Below are positions 38,281 to 47,497 of a stretch of DNA of 64,000 nucleotides, in pieces. Position 1 is the stretch's first letter; each line of letters begins with the position of its first letter. The stretch spans positions 62,001-126,000 of the forward strand of contig NZ_AMRI01000007.1 of assembly GCF_000299915.1 (NCBI RefSeq). The letters are read 5' to 3'. The stretch comes from Gallaecimonas xiamenensis 3-C-1. Lineage in GTDB: Bacteria > Pseudomonadota > Gammaproteobacteria > Enterobacterales > Gallaecimonadaceae. A program made the translations under genes and the position numbers. Under the pieces are notes generated by a model. That model was not told the origin of the DNA and ran no database searches. It was given only the letters and a program-made list of their open reading frames with translations.

Positions 38281-39408
38281 ATGCTGCCGCTGTCCCTCTA
38301 TATCCATATCCCTTGGTGCGTGCAGAAGTGCCCTTATTGCGACTTCAACTCCCACGCCATCAAGGACGGCATCCCAGAAACCCAGTACGTGGATGCCCTG
38401 CTGGCTGACTTGGAAGCCGACCTGCCCCTGGCTGGCGGCAGGCAGCTGCAAAGCATCTTTATCGGCGGCGGCACCCCTAGCGTCTTCTCCACCCAGGCCA
38501 TTGCCAGGCTGCTGGCCGGGGTCCGTGAGCGCATTGCCTTCGCAGATGACATCGAGATCACCCTGGAAGCCAACCCCGGCACCGTCGAGGCAGACAAGTT
38601 CGAGGGGTTTGCCAAGGGGGGAGTCAATCGTCTCTCTATCGGGGTGCAAAGCCTGCAGCAGGACAAGCTCAACCTGTTGGGCCGCATCCATGGCCCCGAA
38701 GAGGCGCTGCGGGCTGCGGCCCTGGCCGCCGATTGTGGGGTACGCAGCTTTAACCTGGACCTGATGCATGGCCTGCCCAACCAAAGGCCGCAAGATGCTC
38801 TGGATGATCTGAAACAGGCCATCGCCTGCAACCCGGCACACCTGTCCTGGTACCAGCTCACCATAGAGCCCAATACCCTCTTTGCCAGCAAACCGCCGGT
38901 GCTGCCCGACGACGACACCCTGTGGCATATCCAGGAAGAGGGCCACCAGCTGCTGCTGGCAGCCGGCTATCGCCAGTACGAGATCTCCGCCTACGCCAAG
39001 CCTGGCTTCGAAGCCCGCCATAACCTCAACTACTGGCGCTTTGGGGACTATCTGGGTATTGGCTGCGGCGCCCACGGCAAGCTGACCCAGGCTGACGGCC
39101 GTATCCTGCGCACCGTCAAGGTCCGCCACCCCAAGGGCTACCTGGACCCGGCCCGCAGCTTTATGGACCAGCTGACCGAAGTGGACAGGGACGATTTGCC
39201 CTTCGAGTACTTCATGAACCGGTTAAGGCTGTTCGAAGCGGTGCCCAAAGCCGAGTTCATGACCAGGACCGGGCTGCCCCTTGAGGATGCCGAACAGTTG
39301 TTGGCCGACGCCAAAGCCAAGGGCATGGTCAGGGACGACGACAGCCACTGGCTGGTCACCGAACAAGGCCACAGGTACCTGAACCAGCTGCTCGCCTCAT
39401 TTTTGTAA
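38281..39408 (+). CDS. hemW: Radical SAM heme chaperone HemW
   Basis: Radical SAM protein that binds and transfers heme; formerly annotated as oxygen-independent coproporphyrinogen oxidase. 375 aa. IHIPWCVQKCPYCDF gives the CxxxCxxC cluster ligands C13, C17 and C20. IFIGGGTPS, LEANPGTVE, GVNRLSIGVQS and YEISAYAKPGFEARHN are family motifs. The Cys after the cluster motif is replaced by Phe, the usual HemW mark separating it from true HemN. Starts right after the rdgB stop. Confidence 0.96.
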   Translation: MLPLSLYIHIPWCVQKCPYCDFNSHAIKDGIPETQYVDALLADLEADLPLAGGRQLQSIFIGGGTPSVFSTQAIARLLAGVRERIAFADDIEITLEANPGTVEADKFEGFAKGGVNRLSIGVQSLQQDKLNLLGRIHGPEEALRAAALAADCGVRSFNLDLMHGLPNQRPQDALDDLKQAIACNPAHLSWYQLTIEPNTLFASKPPVLPDDDTLWHIQEEGHQLLLAAGYRQYEISAYAKPGFEARHNLNYWRFGDYLGIGCGAHGKLTQADGRILRTVKVRHPKGYLDPARSFMDQLTEVDRDDLPFEYFMNRLRLFEAVPKAEFMTRTGLPLEDAEQLLADAKAKGMVRDDDSHWLVTEQGHRYLNQLLASFL

Positions 39409-39486
39409 CCTTTTACATCCTTCTATCAACATCGGTGGCGCCAATGGGTTAACATGGCGCCACTTTTCATTCCCACCGGAGTCGTC

Positions 39487-41313
39487 ATGGTGTTCCGCAT
39501 CCCCGCGCTGGCCTTGGCCGTCACCCTGGCCCTTGGCGGCTGCGCCCAGTCCCCCAGGACCGCCGAACACAAGGCACCTGTCGTATTGAGCGAAGCCCAG
39601 CTCCATGACAAGGCCCAGGCCCTGTTCCAGGCCTACTTCGACGCCGAAGTCGCGGCCAGCCCCATGTGGCAGACCCAACTGGGGATGGACACCAACAAAG
39701 GCAAGTGGGATGACATATCCGACAAGGCCGACGACGACCGCCTGGCCAGGGCCAAGCTGATGCTGGAAAAGCTGGCGCAACTGGACAAGGCCCGCCTTAA
39801 CGACCAAGACAGCCTCAGCCTGACCCTGCTGGAGCAGCAGCTCAAAGACACCCTGGCCAGCGACAAATGGCGCCATTATGACTACCCAGTCAACCAGATG
39901 TACGGCTGGCACAGTCAGCCGGCGGCGTTTCTGATCAACAGCCACCGCATCGACAATAACAGCGATGCCTGGGCCTATGTCCATCGCCTGCGCGCCATTC
40001 CGGCCCTGTTGGAACAGCTGGAAACTAACCTCAGCCAAAGGGCGCAGCAGGGCATAGTGGCCCCCGCCTTTGTCTTTGAGCATGTGCAAGGCGACATCCA
40101 AAACCTGACCCGGGGTTTTCCCTTTGAAGCCGGCGCCGAAGACAACGTGCTGTTGGCCGACTTCAAGGCCAAGCTGGACAAGGTCAAGGGGGTAAACCGT
40201 TACCGCCTGTTGTCCGAGGCCAAAGAAGCCTTGCGCACCAAGGTCGGCCCGGCCTACGAGCATCTGTCGGCCGTTATCAGCGAACTGGCCCAGAGTGCCG
40301 ACAGCAAGGCTGGCGCCTGGAAGTTCCCCCAAGGGGACGCCTACTACCAGTGGCGTCTCAAGGAGATCACCACCACCGATCTCGACGCCCAGCAGATTCA
40401 CCAGATTGGCCTGGAGCAGGTGGCTCGTATCCATAGGGAAATGAACGCCATCAAGGACAAGGTAGGCTTCAAGGGCGACCTTAAGGCCTTCTTCGATTAC
40501 CTGCGTACCGATGAGCGCTTTTTCTACAGCAACGACGAGGCCGGCCGGGATCGTTACCTGGCCGAAGCCACGGCCCTTATCGACGATATGAAAGACCGGC
40601 TGCCGGCCCTGTTCGGGTTGATGCCAAAGGCCGAGCTGGATGTGAAGGCAGTGGAGCCCTTCCGGGAAAAAAGCGCCGGCAAGGCCTTTTACCAGGGGCC
40701 GGCTCCAGACGGCTCCCGCCCCGGGCGTTATTACGTGAACCTCTACAACATGAAGGACATGCCGGTCTACCAGATGGCGGCCCTGGCCTATCATGAGGGC
40801 ATTCCCGGCCACCACATGCAGATCGCCATAGCCCAGGAACTCAAGGACATTCCCATGTTCCGCCGCTATGCCCATTACACGGCCTACATCGAGGGCTGGG
40901 GGCTTTACGCCGAAGAGGTACCCAAGGAAATCGGCCTCTACCAGGACCCCTATTCCGACTTTGGCCGCCTGGCCATGGAGCTGTGGCGCGCCTGCCGCCT
41001 GGTGGTGGATACCGGTATCCATGCCAAGCACTGGAGCCGCGAGCAGGCCATCGACTACCTGCTGGCCAACACCCCCAATCCCAAAGGGGATGTGGTCAAG
41101 GCCATAGAGCGCTATATCGTGATGCCGGGCCAAGCCACGGCCTATATGATTGGCAAACTCAAGATCATGGAACTGCGCCACAAGGCCCAAAAGGCCCTGG
41201 GCAACCGCTTTGATATTCGCGCCTTCCACGACGAAGTGCTGCGCAGCGGCCCGCTGCCCCTCAATGTGCTGGAGTCGCGCATTGACCAGTGGATGGCCAC
41301 ACAAAGCATTTGA
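39487..41313 (+). CDS. DUF885 family lipoprotein (putative zinc peptidase)
   Basis: A 608-residue exported lipoprotein. MVFRIPALALAVTLALGGC is a signal peptide with lipobox LGGC. The long helical body belongs to DUF885, related to M32-like metallopeptidases: YHEGIPGHHMQIAIAQE (about 436-445) supplies the HExxH-like zinc motif with a downstream glutamate in YIEGWGLYAEEV. Substrate unknown. I prefer the ATG at 39487 to one at 39454 because the signal peptide begins there. CCGGAG lies upstream. Downstream is an AT-rich gap. Confidence 0.88.
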   Translation: MVFRIPALALAVTLALGGCAQSPRTAEHKAPVVLSEAQLHDKAQALFQAYFDAEVAASPMWQTQLGMDTNKGKWDDISDKADDDRLARAKLMLEKLAQLDKARLNDQDSLSLTLLEQQLKDTLASDKWRHYDYPVNQMYGWHSQPAAFLINSHRIDNNSDAWAYVHRLRAIPALLEQLETNLSQRAQQGIVAPAFVFEHVQGDIQNLTRGFPFEAGAEDNVLLADFKAKLDKVKGVNRYRLLSEAKEALRTKVGPAYEHLSAVISELAQSADSKAGAWKFPQGDAYYQWRLKEITTTDLDAQQIHQIGLEQVARIHREMNAIKDKVGFKGDLKAFFDYLRTDERFFYSNDEAGRDRYLAEATALIDDMKDRLPALFGLMPKAELDVKAVEPFREKSAGKAFYQGPAPDGSRPGRYYVNLYNMKDMPVYQMAALAYHEGIPGHHMQIAIAQELKDIPMFRRYAHYTAYIEGWGLYAEEVPKEIGLYQDPYSDFGRLAMELWRACRLVVDTGIHAKHWSREQAIDYLLANTPNPKGDVVKAIERYIVMPGQATAYMIGKLKIMELRHKAQKALGNRFDIRAFHDEVLRSGPLPLNVLESRIDQWMATQSI

Positions 41314-41373
41314 TTAATCTTATAAAATCAATAAGCTCTTTCTTGGCTTTTTTGTCAAAACAAGGATTAGGTT

Positions 41374-41433
41374 ATGCCTGGAACCAAGCAGAAAGATAAT
41401 GGTGAAGATCCAATCGAGAACGACAACAAGTAA
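41374..41433 (+). CDS. Possible 19-residue leader peptide upstream of membrane paralogue A
   Basis: ATG at 41374, preceded by AAGGATTAGG, opens a 19-codon reading frame (MPGTKQKDNGEDPIENDNK) whose TAA is followed at once by the ATG of the next gene. The peptide is wholly hydrophilic. The good ribosome site and the stop-start junction suggest it is translated and coupled to the next gene; it has no ribosome site of its own beyond this. Could also be spurious. Confidence 0.4.
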   Translation: MPGTKQKDNGEDPIENDNK

Positions 41434-41913
41434 ATGTTGACCGACGTTTTCAATATGACCGCCCTCATCCTATTGGTGATGGCGGCCATTCTTGCCAAAG
41501 GTCACCGGCGCCTGCCCATGGTGATACTGCTGAACTATGGCCTCTACTACGCTCTGGCCATGGCGTCCCAGAACTACCTTGCCGGCCGCTTTTTCAGTTA
41601 TCCCACGGAAATCGACTGGTACCTGCTCAACGCCCTAAGGGAAGTCATCGTCATGGCCTTCCTGTTCGAAGGCTTGATGCAGCGTAGCCCTTACCAAGGG
41701 TGGTTCAAGTGCTACCTGGCGGTGATCAGCCTGTCGCTGTTGCTCAATATCGCCATGGCCGGCCAGGAGATGGAGGCCAACAAGGTATTGGCTCATATCC
41801 ACCTCTACTACAGCTACTGCATTCCCTTTATCGAAGTCATTGCAGCTTGGCTTGGCTCCGACAACTTCCTCAGCCAACGTTGGGCAAGAAAACGCCTACC
41901 TGTGGCGGGCTGA
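41434..41913 (+). CDS. Small membrane protein of unknown family (tandem paralogue A)
   Basis: A 159-residue, four-to-five-helix membrane protein. Hydrophobic segments include MTALILLVMAAIL, NYGLYYALAMA, IVMAFLFEGL, YLAVISLSLLLNIAMA and YCIPFIEVIAAWLG. Signature blocks shared with the next gene: RRLPMVILLNY, WYLLNALREVIVMAFLFE, and IPFIEVIAAWLGSDNFL followed by a basic tail. I do not recognise the family. Starts at the ATG at 41434, immediately after a possible leader peptide. Confidence 0.7.
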   Translation: MLTDVFNMTALILLVMAAILAKGHRRLPMVILLNYGLYYALAMASQNYLAGRFFSYPTEIDWYLLNALREVIVMAFLFEGLMQRSPYQGWFKCYLAVISLSLLLNIAMAGQEMEANKVLAHIHLYYSYCIPFIEVIAAWLGSDNFLSQRWARKRLPVAG

Positions 41914-42008
41914 CATTCGGTCTGCGCTTTGTCATTCACACTGCGTTGACCTGGGCGGCAAATCCCCAGACACTAGGCAACACCTCTGTTAGATAGTGAG
42001 CCCCCGGT

Positions 42009-42497
42009 TTGGGTGATTACCTCAACATCATGGCCGTCGCCTTCGTATTGCTGGCCTTCTTTACGGCGCGCCAGGAGCGTCGCCTGCCGCTGCTGATCCT
42101 CTGCAACTACGCCGCCTATGGTGTGCTGGTATTGCTTTCCGAAGACTACGAAAACGACCTGCTGTTTGGGGATAGTGACCTGTTCGGGCTCTGGTATCTC
42201 ATCAACGCCTTACGGGAGCTGGTGGTGTTGGCCTTTGTCTTCGAGGCCTTGCTCAAGGCGAGGCGAGGCCGGGGACCTATCTGGTGTTACATGTTGGTGG
42301 TGCTGATCTCCCTGTCAGCCAGCCTGCTGTTAACCCTCTCGGACATGACCGGCGAGCAATACCTGTGGAGCATCCACATCAAGGCGATCTACCTGATCCC
42401 CTTCGCCGAAATCATCCTGGCCTGGTGGGGCAGCGACAACCTGCTGCACCGCCGGTACAGCACCAGGCCTTTGCAAAGCGATGTGGTGCCTGTTTAA
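42009..42497 (+). CDS. Small membrane protein of unknown family (tandem paralogue B)
   Basis: A 162-residue paralogue of the preceding protein: RRLPLLILCNYAAYGVLVL, WYLINALRELVVLAFVFEALL, and IPFAEIILAWWGSDNLLHRR repeat its blocks in order, with different loops (a DSDLFG stretch here). The start is uncertain: TTG at 42009 has no clear ribosome site, and an ATG at 42030 would drop seven residues. Its end overlaps chrA by 17 bases. Function unknown. Confidence 0.68.
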   Translation: MGDYLNIMAVAFVLLAFFTARQERRLPLLILCNYAAYGVLVLLSEDYENDLLFGDSDLFGLWYLINALRELVVLAFVFEALLKARRGRGPIWCYMLVVLISLSASLLLTLSDMTGEQYLWSIHIKAIYLIPFAEIILAWWGSDNLLHRRYSTRPLQSDVVPV

Positions 42498-43602
42498 GGA
42501 GTTTCTGCGCCTGGGGCTTATCGCCTTTGGCGGCCCCATAGCCCATGTCGCCTGGTTCCAGCGCCGTTTTGTCCAAGAGCTGGCCTGGCTGGACCAAAGC
42601 CGTTTTGCCGAACTTCTAGCCCTGTGCCAGTTATTGCCAGGCCCCACCTCCAGCCAACTGGGTATGGCCATAGGCCATCACAGGGCCGGATGGCCGGGAG
42701 CCATCACCGCCTTTATTGCCTTTACCCTGCCCAGTGCCACTTTGATGGTCGCCGCCGGCCTGGGGCTGCCCTGGCTGCTGGGCTGGTCCCAGGCCAGTGC
42801 CATGATGACCAGCCTGGGGCTTTTTGCCGTGCTTATCGTCGGCCAGGCCCTGTTGTCCATGACCAAAAGCCTCCTTGCAACTCCCGGCAGTCGCCTGCTG
42901 TGCCTGGTGGTCTTGGCCGTGCTGCTGGTCAGGGGTCAGTCATGGCAGTTGCCACTGCTGGCCCTGTCGTCCCTCCTTGGCGCCCTGTTTTTTAAACCTC
43001 AGCTCCCGTCCAGCCCCCTGAAAAAGGCCTTTACCTGGCAGTTGCCTGTGGCGTTAAGCGGGGTGGCGGTCCTAGTCCTGGTGCCCTCAGGGCCCCTTGG
43101 GGAGTTGGCCCGCACCGGCGCCTTGGTGTTTGGTGGCGGCCATGTAGTGCTGCCGCTGTTGGCCAGCACCCAACTGGTGCAACAGGGGCTGGAGCCGTCC
43201 CATTTCCTGGCCGGTTATGGCCTGGCACAGGTGATGCCAGGGCCCCTGTTCAGCTTTGCCGCCTTCCTCGGCAGCGCCTCAACCCTGGGCCCTGGGGGCC
43301 TGATGGGCGGCCTTTGGGCCCTGGGGGCCATCTACCTGCCGTCCTTTTTGCTGCTGTGGGGAATACTGCCCTGCTGGCAGCAACTGCGCCAATGGTCCTG
43401 GCTACAAGGGGCATTAAGGGGAGCCAACGGCGCCGTAGTGGCCCTGCTGGCCCACACCTGGTACCAGGAGCTTTGGTTAGGCAGCGTCACCAGCAATGAA
43501 AACGCCGCCCTGCTGGTGTTGGGGGCGGCGCTGCTGTTGGCCAGGGTACCTGTGGTGGTGCTGGCCCTGCTGGCGGTGCTGTCCGGCCTTATCCTTTACT
43601 GA
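42481..43602 (+). CDS. chrA: Chromate efflux transporter ChrA
   Basis: Inner-membrane proton-coupled chromate exporter of the CHR family, 373 aa with two homologous halves and about ten to twelve helices. FLRLGLIAFGGPIAHVAWF and LCQLLPGPTSSQLGMAIG in the first half and GALVFGGGHVVLPLL with GLAQVMPGPLFSFAAFLG in the second half are the family repeats. The ATG at 42481 overlaps the preceding gene. An AAGGAG at 42496 sits inside the coding start and could serve an internal start. No chrB regulator is adjacent. Confidence 0.92.
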   Translation: MWCLFKEFLRLGLIAFGGPIAHVAWFQRRFVQELAWLDQSRFAELLALCQLLPGPTSSQLGMAIGHHRAGWPGAITAFIAFTLPSATLMVAAGLGLPWLLGWSQASAMMTSLGLFAVLIVGQALLSMTKSLLATPGSRLLCLVVLAVLLVRGQSWQLPLLALSSLLGALFFKPQLPSSPLKKAFTWQLPVALSGVAVLVLVPSGPLGELARTGALVFGGGHVVLPLLASTQLVQQGLEPSHFLAGYGLAQVMPGPLFSFAAFLGSASTLGPGGLMGGLWALGAIYLPSFLLLWGILPCWQQLRQWSWLQGALRGANGAVVALLAHTWYQELWLGSVTSNENAALLVLGAALLLARVPVVVLALLAVLSGLILY

Positions 43603-44371
43603 CCAGCAGCTCCACCCAACCGCTAAACTGGCTTTTAAAGCCCTCTTCCTGCTTGTCCAGGGCCAGTAACTGGTCACACAGCTGGTTGGCCTTGACCTCG
43701 ATGTCGCCGCCTTTGGCCTTGGCTTCCTCTTCGATGCGGTTGGCCCGGCTTTCCATATCGGCCGCCCAGGCCTGGACGTTTTCTTCAAAGCTGCCGTCGC
43801 CGCTGCTCATGGCCTGGCCCAGCTGGGTAAAGAGGTTACCCATGGATTTCTTGACGGCGCTCTCCACCCGCTGCTCGAACTCGTCACCCAGGTAGTCGTC
43901 CTGGTCCTCGTCAAAAGACCCGGATTTGACGTACCAGGTGCCGTCCTGCTCATAGAGCTGCCGGTGCAGCCGCAGCTTGGCTTCGTCCAGCCCCAGGCGC
44001 ACTTCCTCGGCCGCCTCGGCGCCCAGCAGGTCCGCCAGCACCCCAGAGGTAACCTGTGAAGCCAGTTCGATGGCGCTGACCCCCAGCTCCACCCCGGTGG
44101 CGGCGCTGGCGCGCAGGCCGCCGTTGAACTTGTCCAAAGACTGACGCTGCTCGCCACTCAGGCTCTGGCTGCGCTCGCCAATGAGCAGGGTGCCGTCTTG
44201 GTAGCGCATCAGCGCCTTACCCTGGTCCTCCACCCAAAAGCCATCTTTGGCCAGGCGCAGATCGTGGGGGATCGTCATCTGGCATTTTTCATCCACGCTG
44301 ATCTGGGTGTCCTTGGCCATGGCGGTTGCGCTCAAGGCCAGCAGGGGCAGGGCCATTATCATCTTGTTCAT
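43589..44371 (-). CDS. yggN: YggN-like periplasmic protein (DUF2884)
   Basis: A 260-residue exported protein. Signal peptide MNKMIMALPLLALSATAMA. The body is acidic and helical with AKDGFWVEDQGKALMRYQDG, ALSASATG-like segment RASAATGVELG, and a coil-forming C-terminus. This matches the YggN/DUF2884 family, which sits beside trmB-mutY in enterics as here. Function unknown. The start is the ATG at 44371 with AAGGAGCTTC upstream. Its stop overlaps the end of chrA by 14 bases (convergent). Confidence 0.8.
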   Translation of the reverse strand: MNKMIMALPLLALSATAMAKDTQISVDEKCQMTIPHDLRLAKDGFWVEDQGKALMRYQDGTLLIGERSQSLSGEQRQSLDKFNGGLRASAATGVELGVSAIELASQVTSGVLADLLGAEAAEEVRLGLDEAKLRLHRQLYEQDGTWYVKSGSFDEDQDDYLGDEFEQRVESAVKKSMGNLFTQLGQAMSSGDGSFEENVQAWAADMESRANRIEEEAKAKGGDIEVKANQLCDQLLALDKQEEGFKSQFSGWVELLVSKG

Positions 44372-44522
44372 CAGAAGCTCCTTGGCTGATTCTGACAGGG
44401 CTCTATCAAGCTACGTGCCATTATTGAAAGGCGATATGAATCAAGGAGATAAATATAATAGCTCATCGCTAAGTTGGTGATTTTCACCAGCTTTTGGCGA
44501 GACTGCCCTGTTGCCCTGGCAC

Positions 44523-44549
44523 AAAAAAGCCGGGCAAGCCCGGCTTTTT
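44523..44549. terminator. trmB terminator
   Basis: GCCGGGC (44529-44535), loop AA, GCCCGGC (44538-44544), with A6 and T5 on the flanks, 15 bases past the trmB stop. Confidence 0.9.
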
Positions 44550-44563
44550 CTGGCATTGGCCTA

Positions 44564-45268
44564 TCAGGCGGTGCGCTCGAACATCAGGTCCCAAACACCG
44601 TGGCCCAGGCGCTCGCCACGGGCTTCGAACTTGGTCTTGGGCCTGTAGTCGGGGCAAGGCACATAGTCGCTGCTGGCAGACTGGTTCTGGTAGCCGGGGG
44701 CGGCGCTCATTACTTCGAGCATGTGCTCGGCGTAGTTTTCCCAGTCGGTGGCCATGTGGAAAACGCCGCCAATACTGAGCTTTTGGCGCAGGTTCTCGGC
44801 AAACTCCAGCTGGACGATGCGGCGCTTGTGGTGGCGCTTTTTGTGCCAGGGGTCGGGGAAGAACAGCTGGACCCGGGCCAGGCTGGCGTCGGGGATATTG
44901 TCGGCCAGTACTTCGATGGCGTCGTGCTCGAAGACCCGCAGGTTGCTGACCCCGGCTTCGCTGGCGGCCATCAGGCAGGCGCCGACGCCGGGCTTGTGCA
45001 CTTCAATGCCGATAAAGTTGAACTCAGGTGCCGCCTTGGCCATTTCCACCAGGCTTTTACCCATGCCAAAGCCGATCTCCAGCACCACCGGGTTGTTGTT
45101 GCCAAACACCGCAGCCAGGTCCAGCAGGCCCATGCCGTGTTCCAGGCCCATGCTGGCCCAGTTGGCGTCCAGCGCCTGGGCTTGGCCCTTGGTCAGGCGC
45201 CCCTCGCGGCGCACGAAGCTGCGGATCTTACGCAGGTAGGGCGTATTTTCGGCGTTTTGCTCGGACAT
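44564..45268 (-). CDS. trmB: tRNA (guanine-46-N7)-methyltransferase
   Basis: Methylates G46 in the variable loop of tRNAs. 234 aa. [33 protein letters not shown] (SAM motif I), [18 protein letters not shown] and [13 protein letters not shown] are family signatures. The ATG at 45268 has AGGAG upstream; the frame opens 19 codons earlier. Divergent from mutY across 71 bases. Confidence 0.97.
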   Translation of the reverse strand: MSEQNAENTPYLRKIRSFVRREGRLTKGQAQALDANWASMGLEHGMGLLDLAAVFGNNNPVVLEIGFGMGKSLVEMAKAAPEFNFIGIEVHKPGVGACLMAASEAGVSNLRVFEHDAIEVLADNIPDASLARVQLFFPDPWHKKRHHKRRIVQLEFAENLRQKLSIGGVFHMATDWENYAEHMLEVMSAAPGYQNQSASSDYVPCPDYRPKTKFEARGERLGHGVWDLMFERTA

Positions 45269-45339
45269 GGGGGGCTCCTGTATTTTGGGGCGGGCATTAT
45301 CGCTACAATGCCGGCCTATTTCCACAAAGAAGAATAGCC

Positions 45340-46377
45340 ATGACCTTTGCCCAGCGGGTGGTGGACTGGTACCACCAACATGGCCGCAAGACCCTGCCCT
45401 GGCAGCAGCACAAGACGCCCTACAAGGTTTGGGTGTCGGAAATCATGCTGCAACAGACCCAGGTGGCCACCGTCATTCCCTATTTCGAGCGCTTTATGGC
45501 GCGCTTTCCCGACGTGCAGGCCCTGGCCGATGCCGACCAGGACGAGGTGCTGCACCACTGGACCGGCCTCGGCTATTACGCCCGGGCCCGCAACCTTCAT
45601 AAGGCCGCCCAGCATATTCGCGACCAGCATGGTGGCCGCTTCCCCGAGCGCATCGAAGAGGTTGAAGCCCTGCCCGGGGTGGGCCGCTCCACCGCTGGGG
45701 CGGTGTTGTCCCTGTCCCTGGGCCAGGACCACGCCATTCTGGACGGCAACGTCAAAAGGGTGCTGGCCCGCCACCAGCAGGTGGACGGTTGGCCCGGCAA
45801 CAAGAAGGTCCATGACCGGCTGTGGGACATCGCCGAGGGCTTTACCCCCAGCCGGGAAGTGAGCGCCTATAACCAGGCGATGATGGACTTGGGGGCGATG
45901 ATCTGTACCCGATCACGCCCCAGCTGCCAGCAGTGTCCGGTTGCCGGAGATTGCGGCGCCTATAAGGTGGGCCGCCAAAGCGACTATCCCGGCAAAAAGC
46001 CCAAGAAAACCCTGCCGGTGCGCAGCGCCACCTTTTTGCTGCTGCGCAGGGACGGCTGCGTCTTCTTGCAACAAAGGCCACCCAGCGGTCTGTGGGGCGG
46101 CCTCTACTGCCCACCCGAGGTGACCGATATCGGCCCCTGGCTTGACCAACAGCAGTTGGTGGCCAACCGCCGGCAGGATCTCAGCCCCTTTCGCCACACC
46201 TTTAGCCATTTCCACCTGGATATCAGCCCCGTGCTACTGGATGTGGAGGAACTGCCGGGCAGCGTCATGGAAGCCGATGGCGGCCTTTGGTATAACTTGG
46301 CCCAGCCACCGGCCGTGGGCCTGGCCGCCCCCACCAGCAAATTGCTGAGCCTTTTGAAAACCGAGGAAAGCCAATGA
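45340..46377 (+). CDS. mutY: Adenine DNA glycosylase
   Basis: Removes adenine mispaired with 8-oxoguanine. 345 aa. [11 protein letters not shown] carries the catalytic Glu; the helix-hairpin-helix [13 protein letters not shown] precedes [13 protein letters not shown] with the catalytic Asp. The [4Fe-4S] ligands are in [17 protein letters not shown] (C-x6-C-x2-C-x5-C). A C-terminal NUDIX-like domain ([20 protein letters not shown]) reads 8-oxoG. The ATG at 45340 is from homology. Overlaps yggX by four bases. Confidence 0.97.
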   Translation: MTFAQRVVDWYHQHGRKTLPWQQHKTPYKVWVSEIMLQQTQVATVIPYFERFMARFPDVQALADADQDEVLHHWTGLGYYARARNLHKAAQHIRDQHGGRFPERIEEVEALPGVGRSTAGAVLSLSLGQDHAILDGNVKRVLARHQQVDGWPGNKKVHDRLWDIAEGFTPSREVSAYNQAMMDLGAMICTRSRPSCQQCPVAGDCGAYKVGRQSDYPGKKPKKTLPVRSATFLLLRRDGCVFLQQRPPSGLWGGLYCPPEVTDIGPWLDQQQLVANRRQDLSPFRHTFSHFHLDISPVLLDVEELPGSVMEADGGLWYNLAQPPAVGLAAPTSKLLSLLKTEESQ

Positions 46378-46646
46378 GCCGCACCGTATTTTGTGTCCAT
46401 CTCAACAAAGAAGCCGAGGGCCTGGACTTCCAGCTCTACCCCGGTGAGCTGGGCAAGCGCATCTTCGATAGCATCTCCAAAGAAGCCTGGGGCCTTTGGC
46501 AGAAAAAGCAGACCATGCTCATCAACGAAAAGAAGCTGAACATGATGGATGCCGAGCATCGCAAGTTCCTGGAAGGGGCCATGAGCGACTTCCTTTTCGA
46601 GGGCAAGGACCCGCAAATCGAGGGTTACACCCCACCCAACGCCTGA
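46374..46646 (+). CDS. yggX: Probable Fe(2+)-trafficking protein YggX
   Basis: A 90-residue protein that protects iron-sulphur clusters, such as that of MutY, from oxidative damage. [19 protein letters not shown] with the conserved C7, [18 protein letters not shown], and [21 protein letters not shown] are near-identical to the family consensus. ATGA overlap with mutY makes a mutY-yggX operon, as in enterics. Confidence 0.96.
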   Translation: MSRTVFCVHLNKEAEGLDFQLYPGELGKRIFDSISKEAWGLWQKKQTMLINEKKLNMMDAEHRKFLEGAMSDFLFEGKDPQIEGYTPPNA

Positions 46647-46672
46647 TTTTGTACAGGCTTTGAGCAAACAGT

Positions 46673-46699
46673 CGGAAGGGAGTGCAAAACCCCCTTCCG
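46673..46699 (+). terminator. Hairpin after yggX
   Basis: CGGAAGGG (46673-46680) and CCCTTCCG (46692-46699), 11-base loop, no T-run. It may end or protect the mutY-yggX transcript before the tRNA promoter. Confidence 0.4.
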
Positions 46700-46704
46700 G
46701 CTGG

Positions 46705-46733
46705 TTGACTTGCCCCCCAAAGATCTATTTAAT
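46705..46733 (+). promoter_or_regulatory. Promoter of the tRNA operon
   Basis: TTGACT (46705-46710), 17-base spacer, TTTAAT (46728-46733), then a GC-rich discriminator (TAGCGCCCGTC) just before the first tRNA. GC-rich discriminators are typical of stringently controlled stable-RNA promoters. Confidence 0.8.
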
Positions 46734-46744
46734 TAGCGCCCGTC

Positions 46745-46820
46745 GCCTCGATAGCTCAGTTGGTAGAGCAGCGGATTGAAAATCCGCGTGTCGCTGGTTC
46801 GATTCCGGCTCGAGGCACCA
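46745..46820 (+). tRNA. tRNA-Phe (GAA), copy 1
   Basis: 76 nt with encoded CCA. Acceptor GCCTCGA/TCGAGGC, D stem AGCTC...GAGC, anticodon stem GCGGA/TCCGC with loop TTGAAAA giving anticodon GAA, T arm GCTGG-TTCGATT-CCGGC. First gene of the operon. Confidence 0.98.
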
Positions 46821-46930
46821 TATTTCAGTGTTTCAGGATGGCGACAAGTCATCGGAAACCGGTGCCAAAACACCATTTACCCGATTCAGAATTTGCGATA
46901 AATTCCTGAATCACAAAGCCAGTTTAGGTT

Positions 46931-47006
<76 letters not shown>

Positions 47007-47016
47007 CTTAAAATTT

Positions 47017-47092
47017 GCCTCGATAGCTCAGTTGGTAGAGCAGCGGATTGAAAATCCGCGTGTCGCTGGTTCGATTCCGGCTCGAGGCACCA
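47017..47092 (+). tRNA. tRNA-Phe (GAA), copy 2
   Basis: Identical to copy 1 (anticodon loop TTGAAAA, encoded CCA), ten bases after the Thr tRNA. Confidence 0.98.
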
Positions 47093-47202
47093 TATTTCAG
47101 TGTTTCAGGATGGCGACAAGTCATCGGAAACCGGTGCCAAAACACCATTTACCCGATTCAGAATTTGCGATAAATTCCTGAATCACAAAGCCAGTTTAGG
47201 TT

Positions 47203-47278
<76 letters not shown>

Positions 47279-47288
47279 CTTAAAATTT

Positions 47289-47364
47289 GCCTCGATAGCT
47301 CAGTTGGTAGAGCAGCGGATTGAAAATCCGCGTGTCGCTGGTTCGATTCCGGCTCGAGGCACCA
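47289..47364 (+). tRNA. tRNA-Phe (GAA), copy 3
   Basis: Third identical copy, ending the operon; a 10-bp-stem terminator starts seven bases later. Confidence 0.98.
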
Positions 47365-47370
47365 TATTAG

Positions 47371-47400
47371 AAACCCAGCCTCGGCTGGGTTTTCTTTTTT
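47371..47400 (+). terminator. tRNA operon terminator
   Basis: AAACCCAGCC (47371-47380), loop TC, GGCTGGGTTT (47383-47392), followed by CTTTTTT. Confidence 0.92.
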
Positions 47401-47497
47401 AGGCCGTCATCGAACAAGTTCGATTGCCAGGCCCTTCCCTGGACCTGCCCCTTGGGGCCATCGCCAGCGATGTCCCAAAATGCTCCGGGCATTTTGG

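Noticed and set aside
41314-41373. A terminator after the DUF885 gene
   Set aside because: The T-rich stretch at 41346-41353 is preceded by only a very weak stem; no convincing hairpin.
45284-45309. mutY promoter (TTGGGG / TACAAT)
   Set aside because: Spacing is only about 13 bases, too short to call.
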